Notes: generated by a model from the letters alone, not told the origin. Numbered from the stretch's first letter, positions 22,140 to 33,832 are shown. The stretch: DNA of 64,000 bases from Euptelea pleiosperma (GCA_035048495.1 CM068548.1:12823464-12887463); one strand, 5' to 3'. Program-made: numbers and translations.

Positions 22140-23245
22140 ATTTCTTTATTTTCAGTTAAATTGAAAGATCTTCCAAATTTTCTATCTTTTTCATTTTTCA
22201 TTTTTTTTTTTAAATAAATCGACAGTGGATCTCCGCTTTCCATCAGCTAACCCTTAAAAAACAATGTTTTCTTAACCCACTTAAAAATAAAAAAGGCTCA
22301 GTACTTGGTAAGTAGATTCATGGAACACAGGTTTTAGGATATGCATGGCGGTTCGGTAATTTCAACTGCATTTCATATTCCTCTCTTCAAATAATGGTGG
22401 AGATGATGCTATACTTGCCTCAAGACGATATCCTCCCTAAAGCTCAGATCGTTGGATGGCCCTTGGGATGCGTTTGTTGTGTTTCTAGAGGCAGTAGTGG
22501 CACGTTGTCCAAATGTCCAAACCACTGATCTTCAAAATTTGTATTCTGCTCATTTAGGAATTCCACCACACGAACCCATAGACTGCCACAAAAATTGTGA
22601 AGAACGTTAATGGTTTGAAACCACAGACGATGATGCTAAAGTATATCCCTTCTAGAGGATCATCTAACAATGTAAGCGGACTCGACGGGAGTAAAACTTC
22701 GATGACAGGACAGCAGATCACAGCACCTAGATTTTGTACGGTTGGACCACCTCGGCCTCACCGCACACGTACACAAGTGAGTATTGGCAAAAAGCACTCA
22801 AATACTCACCTGGGTACGTGTGTGGTGAGGCCGAAGTGACCATTCCGTACAAAATACACGTGCCGAGATCTGCTGCCCTGTCATCTTCTTCCATGACAGG
22901 GCCCGGTCATCAAAGTTTTATCCGACTCGATGGCAAAGACTAAGAATAAGAAATCTATCAAGATTGGTACGGGTTGTTGGATGATGGTCAGTTAATTACA
23001 ATTATTTATTTATTTATTTGGGTAGTTAGTTCAAACTTCAAAACACCAATTAAATATATTTTATAATGTTGATGGTTAGTTCAATAAGAACCACACAATT
23101 TTTCTAGCCTGCATGCATGATCAAAACCCTCCTTCAACAGCTAGCTAGCTCGTACACAAACTACTGAGTACTGACCACTGATCCACCTACCTACCATAAA
23201 AAATAAAAAAAAAATGGCGACAGCAATTTATGAGACCATTTCAAT
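22140..23245. other. GLP2 upstream region, non-coding
   Basis: Collinear with 42225-42935 upstream of GLP4 apart from the foldback insertion at 22686-22923 and some short indels. No gene is seen. Confidence 0.7.
22686..22923. mobile_element. Foldback MITE in the GLP2 upstream region, 238 bp
   Basis: The two halves are imperfect inverse copies. The left half has taaaacttcgatgacagg, then ttttgtacgg, ctcggcctcaccgcacacgt. The right half, inverted, has taaaactttgatgaccgg, then ttttgtacgg, ttcggcctcaccacacacgt. GACTCGA flanks it (22679-22685 and 22924-22930). In the GLP4 upstream region (about 42650-42662) agcggactcaatggcaaag is uninterrupted. Confidence 0.8.
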
Positions 23246-23248
23246 TCT

Positions 23249-23256
23249 CTATAAAT
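23249..23256 (+). promoter_or_regulatory. TATA box of GLP2
   Basis: CTATAAAT in the shared core promoter, about 100 bp upstream of the ATG at 23356. The distal GACCATTTCAAT box precedes it closely. Confidence 0.7.
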
Positions 23257-23355
23257 GGGCACAATCACCTAGTTAGATTATTCAGTACACAATCACCTGT
23301 TCGAGGTATTTGTTCATGTTCTTCTTTCAATATTGATATTGAGTGAGAAAGAATA

Positions 23356-24184
23356 ATGGAGAAGACAATGGGTGCTCAATTCTTTGTAGCTTGTGTCCTC
23401 TTGGTTTCCTCTGTAGCCTTTGCTTTTGATCCCAGTCCCCTCCAAGACTTCTGTGTTGCCGTCAGTGAACCTAAAAGTGCTGGTACATTGTCTCCTGTTT
23501 TCTCCTTTCTTTAGTTATAGATTAGTTGTTTGAGTAGTTGAAATAATGAGAGAGAGAGAGAGAGTGGAGCATCATGTATAATCATTCTTAATTTAACTTG
23601 GATGTTACTAACTTCTCTTACTTAATTATTCATTTGCAGTGTTTGTGAATGGGAAATTCTGCAAGAATCCCAAGCTTGTTACTGCTAATGATTTCTTCAT
23701 TGCTGGGCTCCAAATACCCGGAAACACAGCAAATGCACTTGGATCAAATGTCGCTCCAATTTTTGTTGACGAGTTACCAGGGCTCAACACCTTAGGCATA
23801 GCATTGGCTCGCATAGACTATGCACCCAACGGTGGTCTCAACCCACCTCACCTTCACCCTCGAGCAGCCGAGACCCTAACAGTCTTGGAGGGTACCCTCT
23901 ATGCCGGATTTGTCACCTCCGGCCCGGATAATCGCCTCTTTAGCAAGATCCTTAACAAGGGAGACGTGTTTGTATTCCCCTTTGGCCTCATTCACTTCCA
24001 ATTTAACGTGGGGCACACCAATGCAGTCGCCCTTGCTTCTTTCAGCAGCCAAAACCCCGGTGTGATCAGGATTGGGAATGCCGTCTTCGGAGCGAAGCCA
24101 CCCATCAAGGATGATGTTCTTGCCAAGGCCTTTCAAATTGAGAAGAAAATTGTTGATTATCTCCAAGCACAGAATTGGACGTAA
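23356..24184 (+). CDS. Germin-like protein 2 (GLP2), intact, divergent
   Basis: Exon 1 is 23356-23482, the intron 23483-23639 (GT...AG) and exon 2 23640-24184 (TAA), giving 223 residues. The N-terminus (about 24 residues to VAFA) is a signal peptide. The conserved Cys pair is about C33 and C50. Metal ligands are seen in HLHPRAAE (H113, H115, E120) and GLIHFQF (H161), so the cupin Mn site is complete. It differs from its neighbours at otherwise invariant places: APIFVDEL before PGLN, ALARIDY for [15 protein letters not shown] for [16 protein letters not shown] and [10 protein letters not shown]. It also lacks the NVT glycosylation site (NVA here). Most GLPs act as superoxide dismutases or structural wall proteins; the actual activity cannot be read from sequence. 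The start chosen is the first in-frame ATG; a second lies 12 nt on. Confidence 0.93.
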
Positions 24185-25250
24185 TAGTACTGCTGCTGCT
24201 GCTACTACAACCACCACTTCCCATATGATAATCCATGAACAGTATGTTCATTAAATAATCAATTGGCTGGTCTTATATATCTAATATAATAATAAATTTT
24301 GTTGCTGCGGCGACTTGATATTGATCCTCATTAGATTGTCCGTATGTAGTATGGAGAAGCACATATGATTGCTTATTGAAAATAAAAGAGTAAAATAGAA
24401 GTCGTTAATCAGTCCTGATCTTCATAGTTCAGCCTAATCCAACAATTTGAATTTTGTAATTGAACACAGTATTTTAAAGAGCGTCAACGCTGAGTAGTAG
24501 TATGCGCCGCGTAATTAAGTAAAATGATAAAATCTTGTCACACTCCACATTCGGTCGGGCTGTGTTCGTGGCAATTAAGGACTAATGTAATTTGTTTTGT
24601 AACTTCTCATTTAAAATAAGATTGCCATGCGTCACCTATTACTTGTTATATTCTTTAATATTAGGCACTTTCCTCGGCTTAGTTGGGATGCCTATATTCA
24701 TTGTGACGCAGTTCCTCCCCCTCCCAATGTTTTTGTATTTAGTTAATTACTTTCTTTTAATGGTTTTTTCTTACTTACCAAAAATAATAATTGTTATATG
24801 TATTTACCTTAAGCTAGGGTGCACATCGCTGCATTAAGGGAGTTTGACAGAAGAGTGTCGACCAAACATTTTTTAAGAAGTTTAAGATTGATCGATAACT
24901 TTGACGATTATATTGACTCTAATCCAAAGTTTATATAAAGATATGGAAACATCTAAAGATAAAAACTAATCTAATATCATAATAGATATAAGATATTATC
25001 TTCTGACAGCCGACATAATATGTGATGAGATACACCCAATCATGACATGCTGCATCTCACATTTCGATTTATAACAATGTTAATATAATCCAACCGAGAG
25101 AATATGTGATGAAATACATTAATAATGATATGGTGCATCCCACAAAATTTATTACAATGCTAATATTAATCCAACAAAAGCGAACTGGTTCCCATCATTG
25201 ATCAGGCTGATTGAATAGTTTGAGAACCCAATGCCCAATGTCCTCCCAGA
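24185..25250. other. GLP2 3' flank, non-coding
   Basis: Highly similar to 43826-45055 after GLP4. The GLP4 copy has extra sequence at about 44785-44905. No open frame is conserved between the two copies, which argues against a gene. Confidence 0.7.
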
Positions 25251-25252
25251 GT

Positions 25253-25430
25253 TTTTTTTTTTTTTTTTGACTTCCAGGGGTACAGATGTGCCTTTTAGAG
25301 CACCCGACTAGTCCCCTGGGGCACGTTTGTGCCCCTTCTACACGAGCAAGGTAAAACTGGGGTAAAACCCCAGGGGTGGCCCAAGGGGGTGTTGAACTGA
25401 GGACCTCCTGCTTTCTAGAGTGGGGTCGTC
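25253..25430 (-). mobile_element. probable tRNA-derived SINE
   Basis: On the minus strand the 5' side carries aggtcctcagttcaacaccc, which resembles a pol III B box. It runs through ggggactagtcgggtgctct to a poly-A (T run at 25253-25268 on the plus strand). A copy with an internal deletion lies at 45060-45180 in the paralogous GLP4 flank, so the insertion predates the duplication. Confidence 0.5.
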
Positions 25431-25800
25431 ATCATCTCCGCCCAAAGGGATAAAGGGGAGGCAAACCAAATATGGAAACTATCTACACATCGGAAGATAG
25501 CGTGTATGTTATCCTCCTTGAGATACCCACACCAGGGACAGGTATGGACAATCGTGCAGATGTGAGAATGCAGCTTGCTCCGAGTGGGGAGGAGATCAAG
25601 AAAACAAAAATTGATAAAGAATTGGGCCCTGTGAGGTACGTTGGACAATCGTGCGGATGTGAGTGCAGCTTGTTGGCGTAATGTATGATCTGGATATCAA
25701 CTTGACTAAGAGGTATTTGAAGGACATGTGGGACAACCTCAGGTTGGAATAAAAAAGAAATCAGCTCTCGTTCCACGCTCGGGTAGTTGAGTATGCGTTC
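25415..25800 (-). pseudogene. LINE fragment with reverse-transcriptase zinc-binding domain (zf-RVT)
   Basis: The minus-strand frames give FLFQPEVVPHVLQIPLSQ, then RAQFFINFCFLDLLPTRSKL and CPWCGYLKEDNIHAIFRC, the zinc-binding region that follows the RT in plant LINEs. It is shifted between frames and truncated at both ends. The paralogous copy lies at 45180-45640. Confidence 0.75.
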
Positions 25801-25960
25801 GCTAACCCTTTGGATACGGCAATTAGGTAGTCGCGAGTGGGGAATTCGATAGTGTGACAGAGATAGAATCTATGGATCTATGAAATGGCATTACATATTA
25901 GGTGGAATCATCGAGCCAAGGTTTATGATAAGTATGCATGGAGTGTTCGGTAATTTCAAG

Positions 25961-26415
25961 CATGGTTTTAAAAACCGCCGTTTAAAGGGTAACGCCCCAA
26001 GCCCGTTTCCGTTAAAACCGTTTAAAAACTTTTTATCAGTTTTGAATAAAACGGCCGTTTTATTATTTTAACGGCCGTTTTATTATTTTAACGGCCGTTA
26101 AAATCGTTTAAACAGCTGTTTAATTCTGAAAATTTTTGTGAAAAAAACGACCGTTAAATCCGTTTAATTTCTGTTAAAATCCGTTAAATTCCATTTTTTT
26201 TTTTAATTTTCAAATTTCAAAATTTGAATGTCGGCGCCATTGTTTTCCATTTTTTTTCTGTTAAAATCGTTAAAACCATTAAAATCCGTTAAATTCTACT
26301 TTTTCCCCTTTTTTTCCCACTTTTGCCCCTGGCCGTTTCAATCCGTTTTAACGGCCGTTTAAACGGTAACGCCCCCAGTCTGTTTAACCGTTAAAATGGC
26401 CTCCTTTAAACTTTG
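25961..26415. mobile_element. 455-bp insertion of an acggccgtt-rich family, 8-bp target duplication
   Basis: It is full of taacggccgtt and gttaaaatccg words in both orientations. ATTTCAAG flanks it (25953-25960 and 26416-26423). In the paralogous GLP4 flank at about 45800-45815 the text is ggtaatttcaagtgcatttc with no insertion. The 8-bp duplication suggests a hAT-like element, though the ends are weakly inverted. Related sequence is seen at about 38040-38360 and 40080-40240. Confidence 0.75.
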
Positions 26416-26423
26416 ATTTCAAG

Positions 26424-26880
26424 TGCATTTCAAATTATTGGATGTTCATCGGGATGCGTTACAGGTCTGCTTCTAGAGGGTGCAGTGGTAGCACCGTCCT
26501 TGAGATGAAACTGTAGCATGTTGTCTGTATGTCCAAATTAAAATCATTGATGTTCTTCAAAATTTGTGTTATGGTCATTGGGATTCCCACAACAAGAACC
26601 CAAAGGCGGTCAAACATTTGAAGAACATCAATAGTTTGCACACAGACAATGATCTTACAGTATCATTTACCCTTCTAGAGGACGATAACCAACTACGTAG
26701 GCGGACTGACAGTAACACATCTCATTATTAAAAAAATATAGAAATGCTTGGTGGCAAAGACTAAGGAATAAGAAATGCCGGGAGATTGTTATAGTTGTTG
26801 GAATATATATATTTATATATTATTTTGATTACTTGTGAAGGGAAAAATTTTAGATGCAGAGGACTTTCCAGACAGAGATG
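26424..26880. other. GLP-upstream-like sequence without a gene
   Basis: The segment resembles the GLP upstream module (gggatgcgtt, then cttctagagggtgcagtgg, gttcttcaaaatttgtgtta, ggattcccac) and is repeated at 45830-46200. No GLP exon 1 follows directly. It may be the upstream region of the lost copy whose exon-2 relict is at 28487. Confidence 0.6.
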
Positions 26881-26910
26881 GCTCTAATGGCCCTACTTAT
26901 CTTATTTTGT

Positions 26911-27122
26911 TGGCCCACTAACCACATGGATAGTTAGTCCACCCTTCGTAGATATACATACCAAAAATCAGTCTGATCAGGTTTTCTCGAGCCATGGATT
27001 TTGGCGCTTTTTTAGGATTTATTCTAGCCGTTGGATTCAAATATGTATTTTGCCTTTTTTTGGGTACTTAATCCAACATCTAGAAATTATCAATCAAGCT
27101 GATTTTCCGTATGTATATCCAC
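26911..27122. mobile_element. CCACGTGG-family MITE, degenerate copy
   Basis: The left part is tggcccactaaccacatgga, then ataccaaaaatcagtctgat. The right part inverts to aagctgattttccgtatgta. It is shared with 46290-46502 in the GLP4 flank, so it predates that duplication. Confidence 0.55.
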
Positions 27123-28480
27123 AAAAATAAATAATAAAAAGTTTGTCAAGATTGTGTCCATGGACAGTATTGATAGCAGAAACCTTAAAAAACCCACTTT
27201 CACACACTTTACTAACTACTAACCACAAAAATAAATAATAAAAAGTCTTTCAAGATTGTTTCCATGGACAGTAGTTGATAGCAGAAACCTTAAGAGATCA
27301 CCATTGTAGATTTTCAATCTGTCATGTTCGATTCTCAATATTTATTGAGATTTTCAAGTGTCATGTTCATAATTTTAATAAAAAAAAAACAAAGTATAGT
27401 GTCCACCTTAGAGGATATACTCGGTCACAAAACAAGCAAAGTCATGTTCTTTCAAATTTTTTATTTTTAAATTTTTCCAGCGAGTCAAGCAAGAGATTTC
27501 GTTACGAAAAATGATTAGCTTGGCTAAACTATTATTTTTAATTACACGGGAAGCTTTGACGATCTTTTTCGTTCAACATATTGACTAATTAATAATTAAG
27601 CAATATGTTTTCCAGATAAGGAAGATAATTAAGCTACCGGTACCTAATCCAGCACGTGTCGAATGCTGGATGCTTTGATGCTAAAGGATGGAATGCAGGG
27701 AAAACATTGCAACAAATATGGATCACCACAGTCACGATTCGAAAGAGGGCTCAAGGTGGACCAAGTCTAGGATATGGTCCCGACCGGCCCATACTAGTTT
27801 TGTTTTCCAAAATTTGTACGACCATATTGGGTTTGGGCTGGGCTTGCAGTCAATAAGCTAAAACAAAAGTTTGGGATCAGGTAGAGCCTGCACATTAGCC
27901 CCAGCTCACACGCAACATAATTAAAGAAGGCAATTAATGTTTTAGGATACTTTAAGCCATAGTTGTGTAGTAATTAGACTGAAACTTTGAACCTTTCAGT
28001 CATTCTATTAGTTGGTCTTTCTTAGACTGATTTTTGTTTAGAAATATATAATGACTGTTTTCTTTTAGAAATATTTTATTTATCTAAAATATTTGTTTAA
28101 ATAGACGCGTGTCGACAAGCTATACGTGCTCACAACGCATTTATATATGTAAAAAAAAAAAAAAAAAATTATTTTACTCCAATTCAAGCTACTTTGTAGA
28201 TAAGCTAACTTATCAAACCAAGACTAAGTTCAATGAACCTATTACAGTAATAAGAATACATCTACTAACTAAAGTCATAAACCATTCAACTTCATTAATT
28301 TGTCGGACCGGAACTAGATTCTACGTAATACCAGAAATGTGGTACACGTTCTTTAACACAATTTTGTCTGCATCTTGGTGCGATCACCATGTCGCCCCAA
28401 CTTATTAATGATCGATGACCGTTGTCTACAGCTTTTTTTTTTTTTAAAATCATATTATAATGTTTTTTATTTAATTATTC
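27123..28480. other. non-coding region; short direct duplication
   Basis: A segment with ccatggacagta(g)ttgatagcagaaacctta occurs twice (about 27165-27205 and 27260-27292), whereas the GLP4 flank has it once (about 46710-46745). The rest to 28480 is AT-rich. Frames such as 27275-27514 and 28109-28408 resemble no known protein. Confidence 0.5.
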
Positions 28481-28530
28481 ATTTGTAGTATTTGTGAGCA
28501 AGAGATTTTGCAGGGACCTCATGTTGTGAC
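28481..28530 (+). pseudogene. relict of a GLP exon-2 start
   Basis: The sequence attcatttgtagtatttgtg, then agcaagagattttgcaggga, aligns with the intron end and exon-2 start of GLP genes (attcatttgcagtgtttgtg, then gaaattctgcaagga). It is lost after about 28530. This points to an eighth, now deleted, GLP copy between GLP2 and GLP3. Confidence 0.6.
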
Positions 28531-29275
28531 CGAAATCCTAACCAATGTTTTTTTCTCTCTCATAACTGTTTAATGCAGATCAAAATCCCAAGGATCTATG
28601 GAACATCAATACAAAATAATCATATTAAAATAGAGAGAAAACAATAAGATACCTGAAATAATTAATTTAATTTAGCTGAATACATATGGGTAAAATTATA
28701 TTTTAATTTTATAAGGTTTGTTTAGTGAAGAGAGAAATGTGGAGTGCTACATATTTCTTCTATCTCCTTAACAAATAAAGTACAATTTTTTAGGAAAGTA
28801 ATTTTTAATTAAAAATATTTTTAAATTAGTAACTTTCAAATCTTATGTTCATTTAATTTGGGGCATTTTTGTACTACCCCCCCTGTGAAATCATCGATAT
28901 TTGCACTACCCCCAGTGGTTTCACTTTGTTGCGTTTTCCCCTTTTACTGCAACTTTTCTTGGTTGACCTTAAACAGTCTGTCTAACTTTTACTTTCAAGA
29001 CCAAAATGCCCTTTCTCTTTCATAATTACGAAAATGCCGACCGTATTTACAGTCCCATCATTATTATGTCTTACCCCATTTCTTCATTTTAAAATTCTCC
29101 CTATTGCCACGTGGTTGACCAACTATAATTGGGACAAATCTAGTCTGCAATTGTGTGCGGACTTAAAGTATGCAAACATTGTTAAAATTGTTGGATGTCT
29201 CTTGAAAAATGTGTTATTTCAATGTTTTCAAAATTAAATATTTTATAAATTAAAAACACATTTTCAATGAGTATT

Positions 29276-31925
29276 TGTCGCGACCCAAACCCGAGACCAA
29301 TGACCCGACCCAAAAGAATATGGATCGAACCTGATATCTGAGGCTAAGGCACGAGGTGCGGATAAAAATAATATTAATGAAATAGTGAGCATGTATCTAA
29401 GTCATCACACAAATAAAAATGAATCAATCTCATAACGTAAATTTGAAACTTATTTTCGATTACATTCCAAATGTCAAATAACAACTTACTGAGATAACTA
29501 GGAATTCAAATGACTAGAAGCAAAACCTAAACATAATTTTTAGGAATGTAATAAAAGTGCTAGAATCCTCTGGCTCCTATTACTGAGCTGCTGATCCATC
29601 TGGTATCTTTGCAAAAATGTTAGAATATAGGTATGAGTTATCAACAACTCAGTCGATTCACTCCACCACCCATACTTCTATGGGGATGAGTGGTTAAAAC
29701 ATGATAAAAACTATACAATGATCGAAATATGTATCAATGCTATCGACAATCAAATACTGGACTCATTGGGTAAATCCCAAAACCCCAATGAGTCAAAATA
29801 ATAATGAGAGTTCATAGTTGGGCTAAACAAGTGACTTTCTTATTGGTGGGCCATGCCATTAATTCCACCACAAGGATCCAGGGATGTTTCAGGTCTTTCA
29901 CCATTGGGAGCAAAATGTTCCCGTTGCTTTTTAGGCATGCTCTCGGAATTCGAGAGAGCATCTAAGGGGTCATGGTCCTACGATACATCCAAACCCTCAA
30001 AATAATAACAATAATAACAACCAATGCATCTCTAGCAATAATTAACAATCTAGGATAATATTCAATGAACGACCGTTTTTCAATACATGCAGATAAAACA
30101 ACGGAATGCATAGAAATCGATATACATGCTTTTTAACATAAACTGAAATAAGATTTTCTATTTTGAACACATGCAATTAATAATATAATAATTTTAAAAC
30201 ACAACCATAAAAATAAGAGATCGGGAACAGAATCCTACCTTAGTTTCGCTATTTGAATTTATTTTAATTTTTCAAGCATGTCCTCTTTTTCACGTAGATC
30301 TGAGTCAAATGTAATTGTACATTCAATTATTATGATATAGAGTTTTGTATATGCTAAGTACAAAAGTTTCTAAAACCCCAAAAAAATCCTAAATGGTCAA
30401 AACGTGAGATGCATAAGTGCATCCAAGGGTTGAAATTCAATTTGGCTTAATCAGTGTTCTTTGAAAAGATTTCCAAAAGAATCTAAGAATGAGATGGTAA
30501 GTATTATACAACTCTATAAAATTACCCTAATACTATGTAGATTATTAAAACTACTCATGATTATATTTTGGGCGTAAACAATACGGCCTTAAATAAAATA
30601 ATAAGGTAGGTTTATTTTCAAAGAACATCTAAATTTATAAAACTCAAAAGAAATCAAAACATAAAAAAAAAAAAAAAAAATGGTTCTATCCTATAGTATC
30701 ACATCCTACACATCTTGGGCCCACTGATACATCAATGTTGGCCTAGCATCAGTGCACCTACAGTTCATAACAAACTTGATTGAACTCCGTTTCAGGCATA
30801 TCGATCACAGACTTGGAATAGTGTTGCTGCCATAAGAAGGTATGATAACCCGACGACTAATAGTTATAGTAAATCGAGTTTAAATAACCGGTGATCGAAG
30901 GAGGTTGTGAAGCAAGATGTGTTGAAAAAAAGGTTGACTGAGAATATCTACCATAGGTTTGGAAATCAAATGGTCATCATAACTGATATGTGTACGGGCA
31001 AATTGACTGTGTGATGAGATTGTTAAAGATTGGAAAATTATGGAGTAGACCTCGTAGCCGTTGGATTAGTATGATGACTTCATTGGATCCATCAAAAGGT
31101 ATAAAATAGGACGAAAAGGAGGTGTAATATAGCAGCCAAAGACAAGGAGGAGAGTTCGATCAAGATAGCCAAAACTTTCTTGGACAGATCAATGTACACC
31201 ACTATCCTGGTAATCCATAGAGTGAACCCAGACACTCAAGTGATTCTAGATGATCAGTTCTGACCAATACATCCAAAGTGAAAGAACACTAAGTTACTGA
31301 ATAATTAAATAACTTAACCTAAATAAGAATATTGACTGATTAGAAGTGACTATTGATTTTCGAAATCATAGATCAGACTATAATCACACATGATCAGAAA
31401 CTAAAAAAAAACTAATAACAAATCACAAATTAAAGAAATGAAGGGCAAGAAACGATGGTCAATCACTTACCTTTGAGGGATGTCCGGTTGAAGTGGTTAT
31501 GAAATGAAGGAGCTACGAAAAGGAGGAATGAACGCAAGTTCCTTAGCGGAAACAGCACGTCAATCCACAAGTGAAGGGAGATGGCGATACCGGTGTTCTT
31601 GATATACAAGAAGTGTTGAGGAAGAAGATGGCTGCTCTTGTTAAGGTGGTTTTATATAGGCTGCATTAAGTTGGGTTTAAAAATAGGAAAGGTTTGGATG
31701 GTGTGGGAGGTTTCAATCCAACGGTTTGGATTTTGTTAACGTTGTTTGAATGAGATGTGGGAATGAGGGGAACGCGGAGCGTAGGTTTCTTGTTGCCGTG
31801 GAAGGTGGAGTAAGAGTTTGAATAATTCATGAGATGGGAAGAAAAAATATTAAAATAATTGATGCTATTAGGTTGGGAAGGTTTTTGGACGGGCAAGGGA
31901 TGAATATATTAATAAGGCTAGTTCT
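29276..31925. mobile_element. LTR-like or LTR-retroelement-derived segment nested in the Mutator-like element
   Basis: It begins TGTCGCGACCCAAACCCGAG, an LTR-like start that recurs in related form at 54478 (TGTCATACCCCAAACCCGAG). No gag or pol is seen. The right limit is a guess: the inverted-arm homology of the host element resumes near 32480. A TATA-like tataaaacc on the minus strand near 31650 would suit a minus-strand LTR. Orientation and exact end are unresolved. Confidence 0.4.
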
Positions 31926-32576
31926 GAATAAAATATTATACTTTATGAAAGTTTTGTTACATGTGTATAGTTAACTAAAGTTTATATATATTTATGTGTA
32001 TAGTTAATTCTTATATGTTACATGTGTATGCAGCATATTACTCACTAATATAATATACTATTCTTAGGTTGCAATAATTAATGCTAATACACTTAGGGAT
32101 TAATAGGGTGTACTACCATATACACATGTGCATACGTTATGCGGGTAATGCACATACATACATACATAATATTTAACATGGTTTAAATACTTAAAAGAAA
32201 TGGAAATAAATTCACTACATGTATTAAAATAATGTGTCGCACGTAGGGGACACAATGGTAAAAAAGAAAATTTGTTAGTCTACTGAGCCCATGTGGGCCC
32301 GCATGTGGCCCTAAAAATTCAAAATTTCAATTTCTTCTGAATTGGCCAAAATTTCATGTGCGTGTTTAGACAGTTAGATCGTGCTATCTGGTTAAGAAAA
32401 ACATGCGAAAATATTCTTAGAATTTGAATACGGACTAAAATACCCTTATAGGGTTTTCAAGGTTTTACAGTATTTAATGGTGGATACAATGTTTGCATAC
32501 TTTCCAGGCTAGATTTGTCCCTATAATTGATGGATGCTTCAGATTTAGCTGGGAGAAAAAGGTAAATTTTTATTGC

Positions 32577-32866
32577 CCACCACGTGGCAATTTCTTAGTG
32601 GACACTGACGATATAGATGTTTGGCCAATCCCTAGGTGGACGTATAAACCCAAAATCAACATGATTAGTGATTTTTAAGGGTTAGATGAAGTTGTTTTCA
32701 TGGGTTGATTTTAACCGTATTAATTTGAGCATTATGTACCATTATTTGGGCAAAAAGATCCAAAGGTTAGAAATCACTAATCAGGCTGATTTTTGGTTTG
32801 TAGGTCCACTTAGGAATTGGCCAAACATCCATATGGTCAGCATCCTCTAAGAGTGTACCACGTGGC
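32577..32866. mobile_element. CCACGTGG-family MITE, near-complete copy
   Basis: Starts CACCACGTGGCAATTTC. The left arm has gatgtttggccaatccctag and atgattagtgatttttaagg. The right arm, inverted, has gatgtttggccaattcctaa and ctgattagtgatttctaacc, ending at ccacgtggt. The arms of about 110 bp are clearly inverted copies. Confidence 0.75.
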
Positions 32867-33114
32867 TCATATTAAGGGCCTCTTTGACCGTCAGTGGTCA
32901 TGACAAGTTTTTCTCTCCACGTGGCTTATACGGTGGCCCCTCATCAACATTGATGAAGGACATCTGTCATCGCTGATCATTTGAGAGTAGATCATATATT
33001 TCTTGGCCATTATGATCTTCCCCATCTCCTTTAAACCAATGGGTACACCGAAGAAGAAATCAATGAGTAGATCATGTCGCCATGGTGATCGATGTTTTCA
33101 CCTTCAATATGAAA

Positions 33115-33392
33115 CCACGTGGCGGACATCTAGAGACCACTGACCTTATGGATGTTTGGCCCACCCCTAGGTGGGCCTACATACCCAAAATCAGCCTGAT
33201 TAGTGATTTATAACCTTTGGATCATTGTACCTCAAATAATGCTAGAGGTGCACGGTTAAAAATCAACCCATGAATATGATTGGAATCCAACGCTTAAAAA
33301 TTACTAATCATACTTACTTTTGGTATGTGGGTCCACTTGGGGATAGGTCGAGCATCTATACGGTAAGTAGTATCCAAGAGTGTGCCACGTAT
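33115..33392. mobile_element. CCACGTGG-family MITE, second near-complete copy
   Basis: Starts CCACGTGGCGGACATC with gatgtttggcccacccctag and cctgattagtgatttataac. The right arm inverted gives acgtggcacactcttggata and tatgattagtaatttttaag. The arms are about 100 bp and the core about 70 bp. Confidence 0.75.
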
Positions 33393-33832
33393 AAGGGTTT
33401 TCATGAAAACAACTCAAATCCAATTGTTAAAAAACCACTAAAAAGATAAGTTCTACCATTCTACACGTAGCGAAATTTTGTTGGTCACTTGATGGAGGGT
33501 TTAGATTTTTTTTTTCTGTAAGAAAATATGAACCTTCTGTCTATAATAAATGATCCAAGTGGTGAGACCACGTGTCAATGATAAGGGGTTAAAATAGAAG
33601 TACGTCCACATTATTGCGGGTCAGGTACTTTTGAAAAAGTAAGCAACAAGTCTTTTTGTAATTTTAAAAGAAAGGACAATTTGGTCCTGAGATAAAAAAT
33701 TAGGCAGACCGTTTAAGGTCAACCAAGAAAAGTTGCAGTCAAAGGGGGAAACGCAACAAAGTGAAACCACCCGGGGTAGTGCAAATATCAATGATTTCAC
33801 AGGGGGGTAGTACAAAAATGCCCTTTGATTTG

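Larger units (their letters stand above)
28861..33823. mobile_element. Mutator-like element, about 5.0 kb, long terminal inverted repeats
   Basis: The left end is GGGCATTTTTGTACTACCCC and the right end inverted is GGGCATTTTTGTACTACCCC. The arms stay similar for roughly 200 bp (gtgaaatcat, ttgcactaccc, gcaacttttcttggttgacc). Flanks TTTAATTTG (28852-28860) and TTTGATTTG (33824-33832) form a 9-bp target duplication with one change. GLP1 upstream at about 6620-6634 shows the unoccupied site. No transposase frame is seen, so it is non-autonomous. Inside are an LTR-like segment and two MITEs. Confidence 0.88.

Noticed and set aside
24592..24837. 81-codon hydrophobic plus-strand frame after GLP2
   Set aside because: The near-identical segment after GLP4 (44270-44530) breaks the frame, so it is not under coding constraint.
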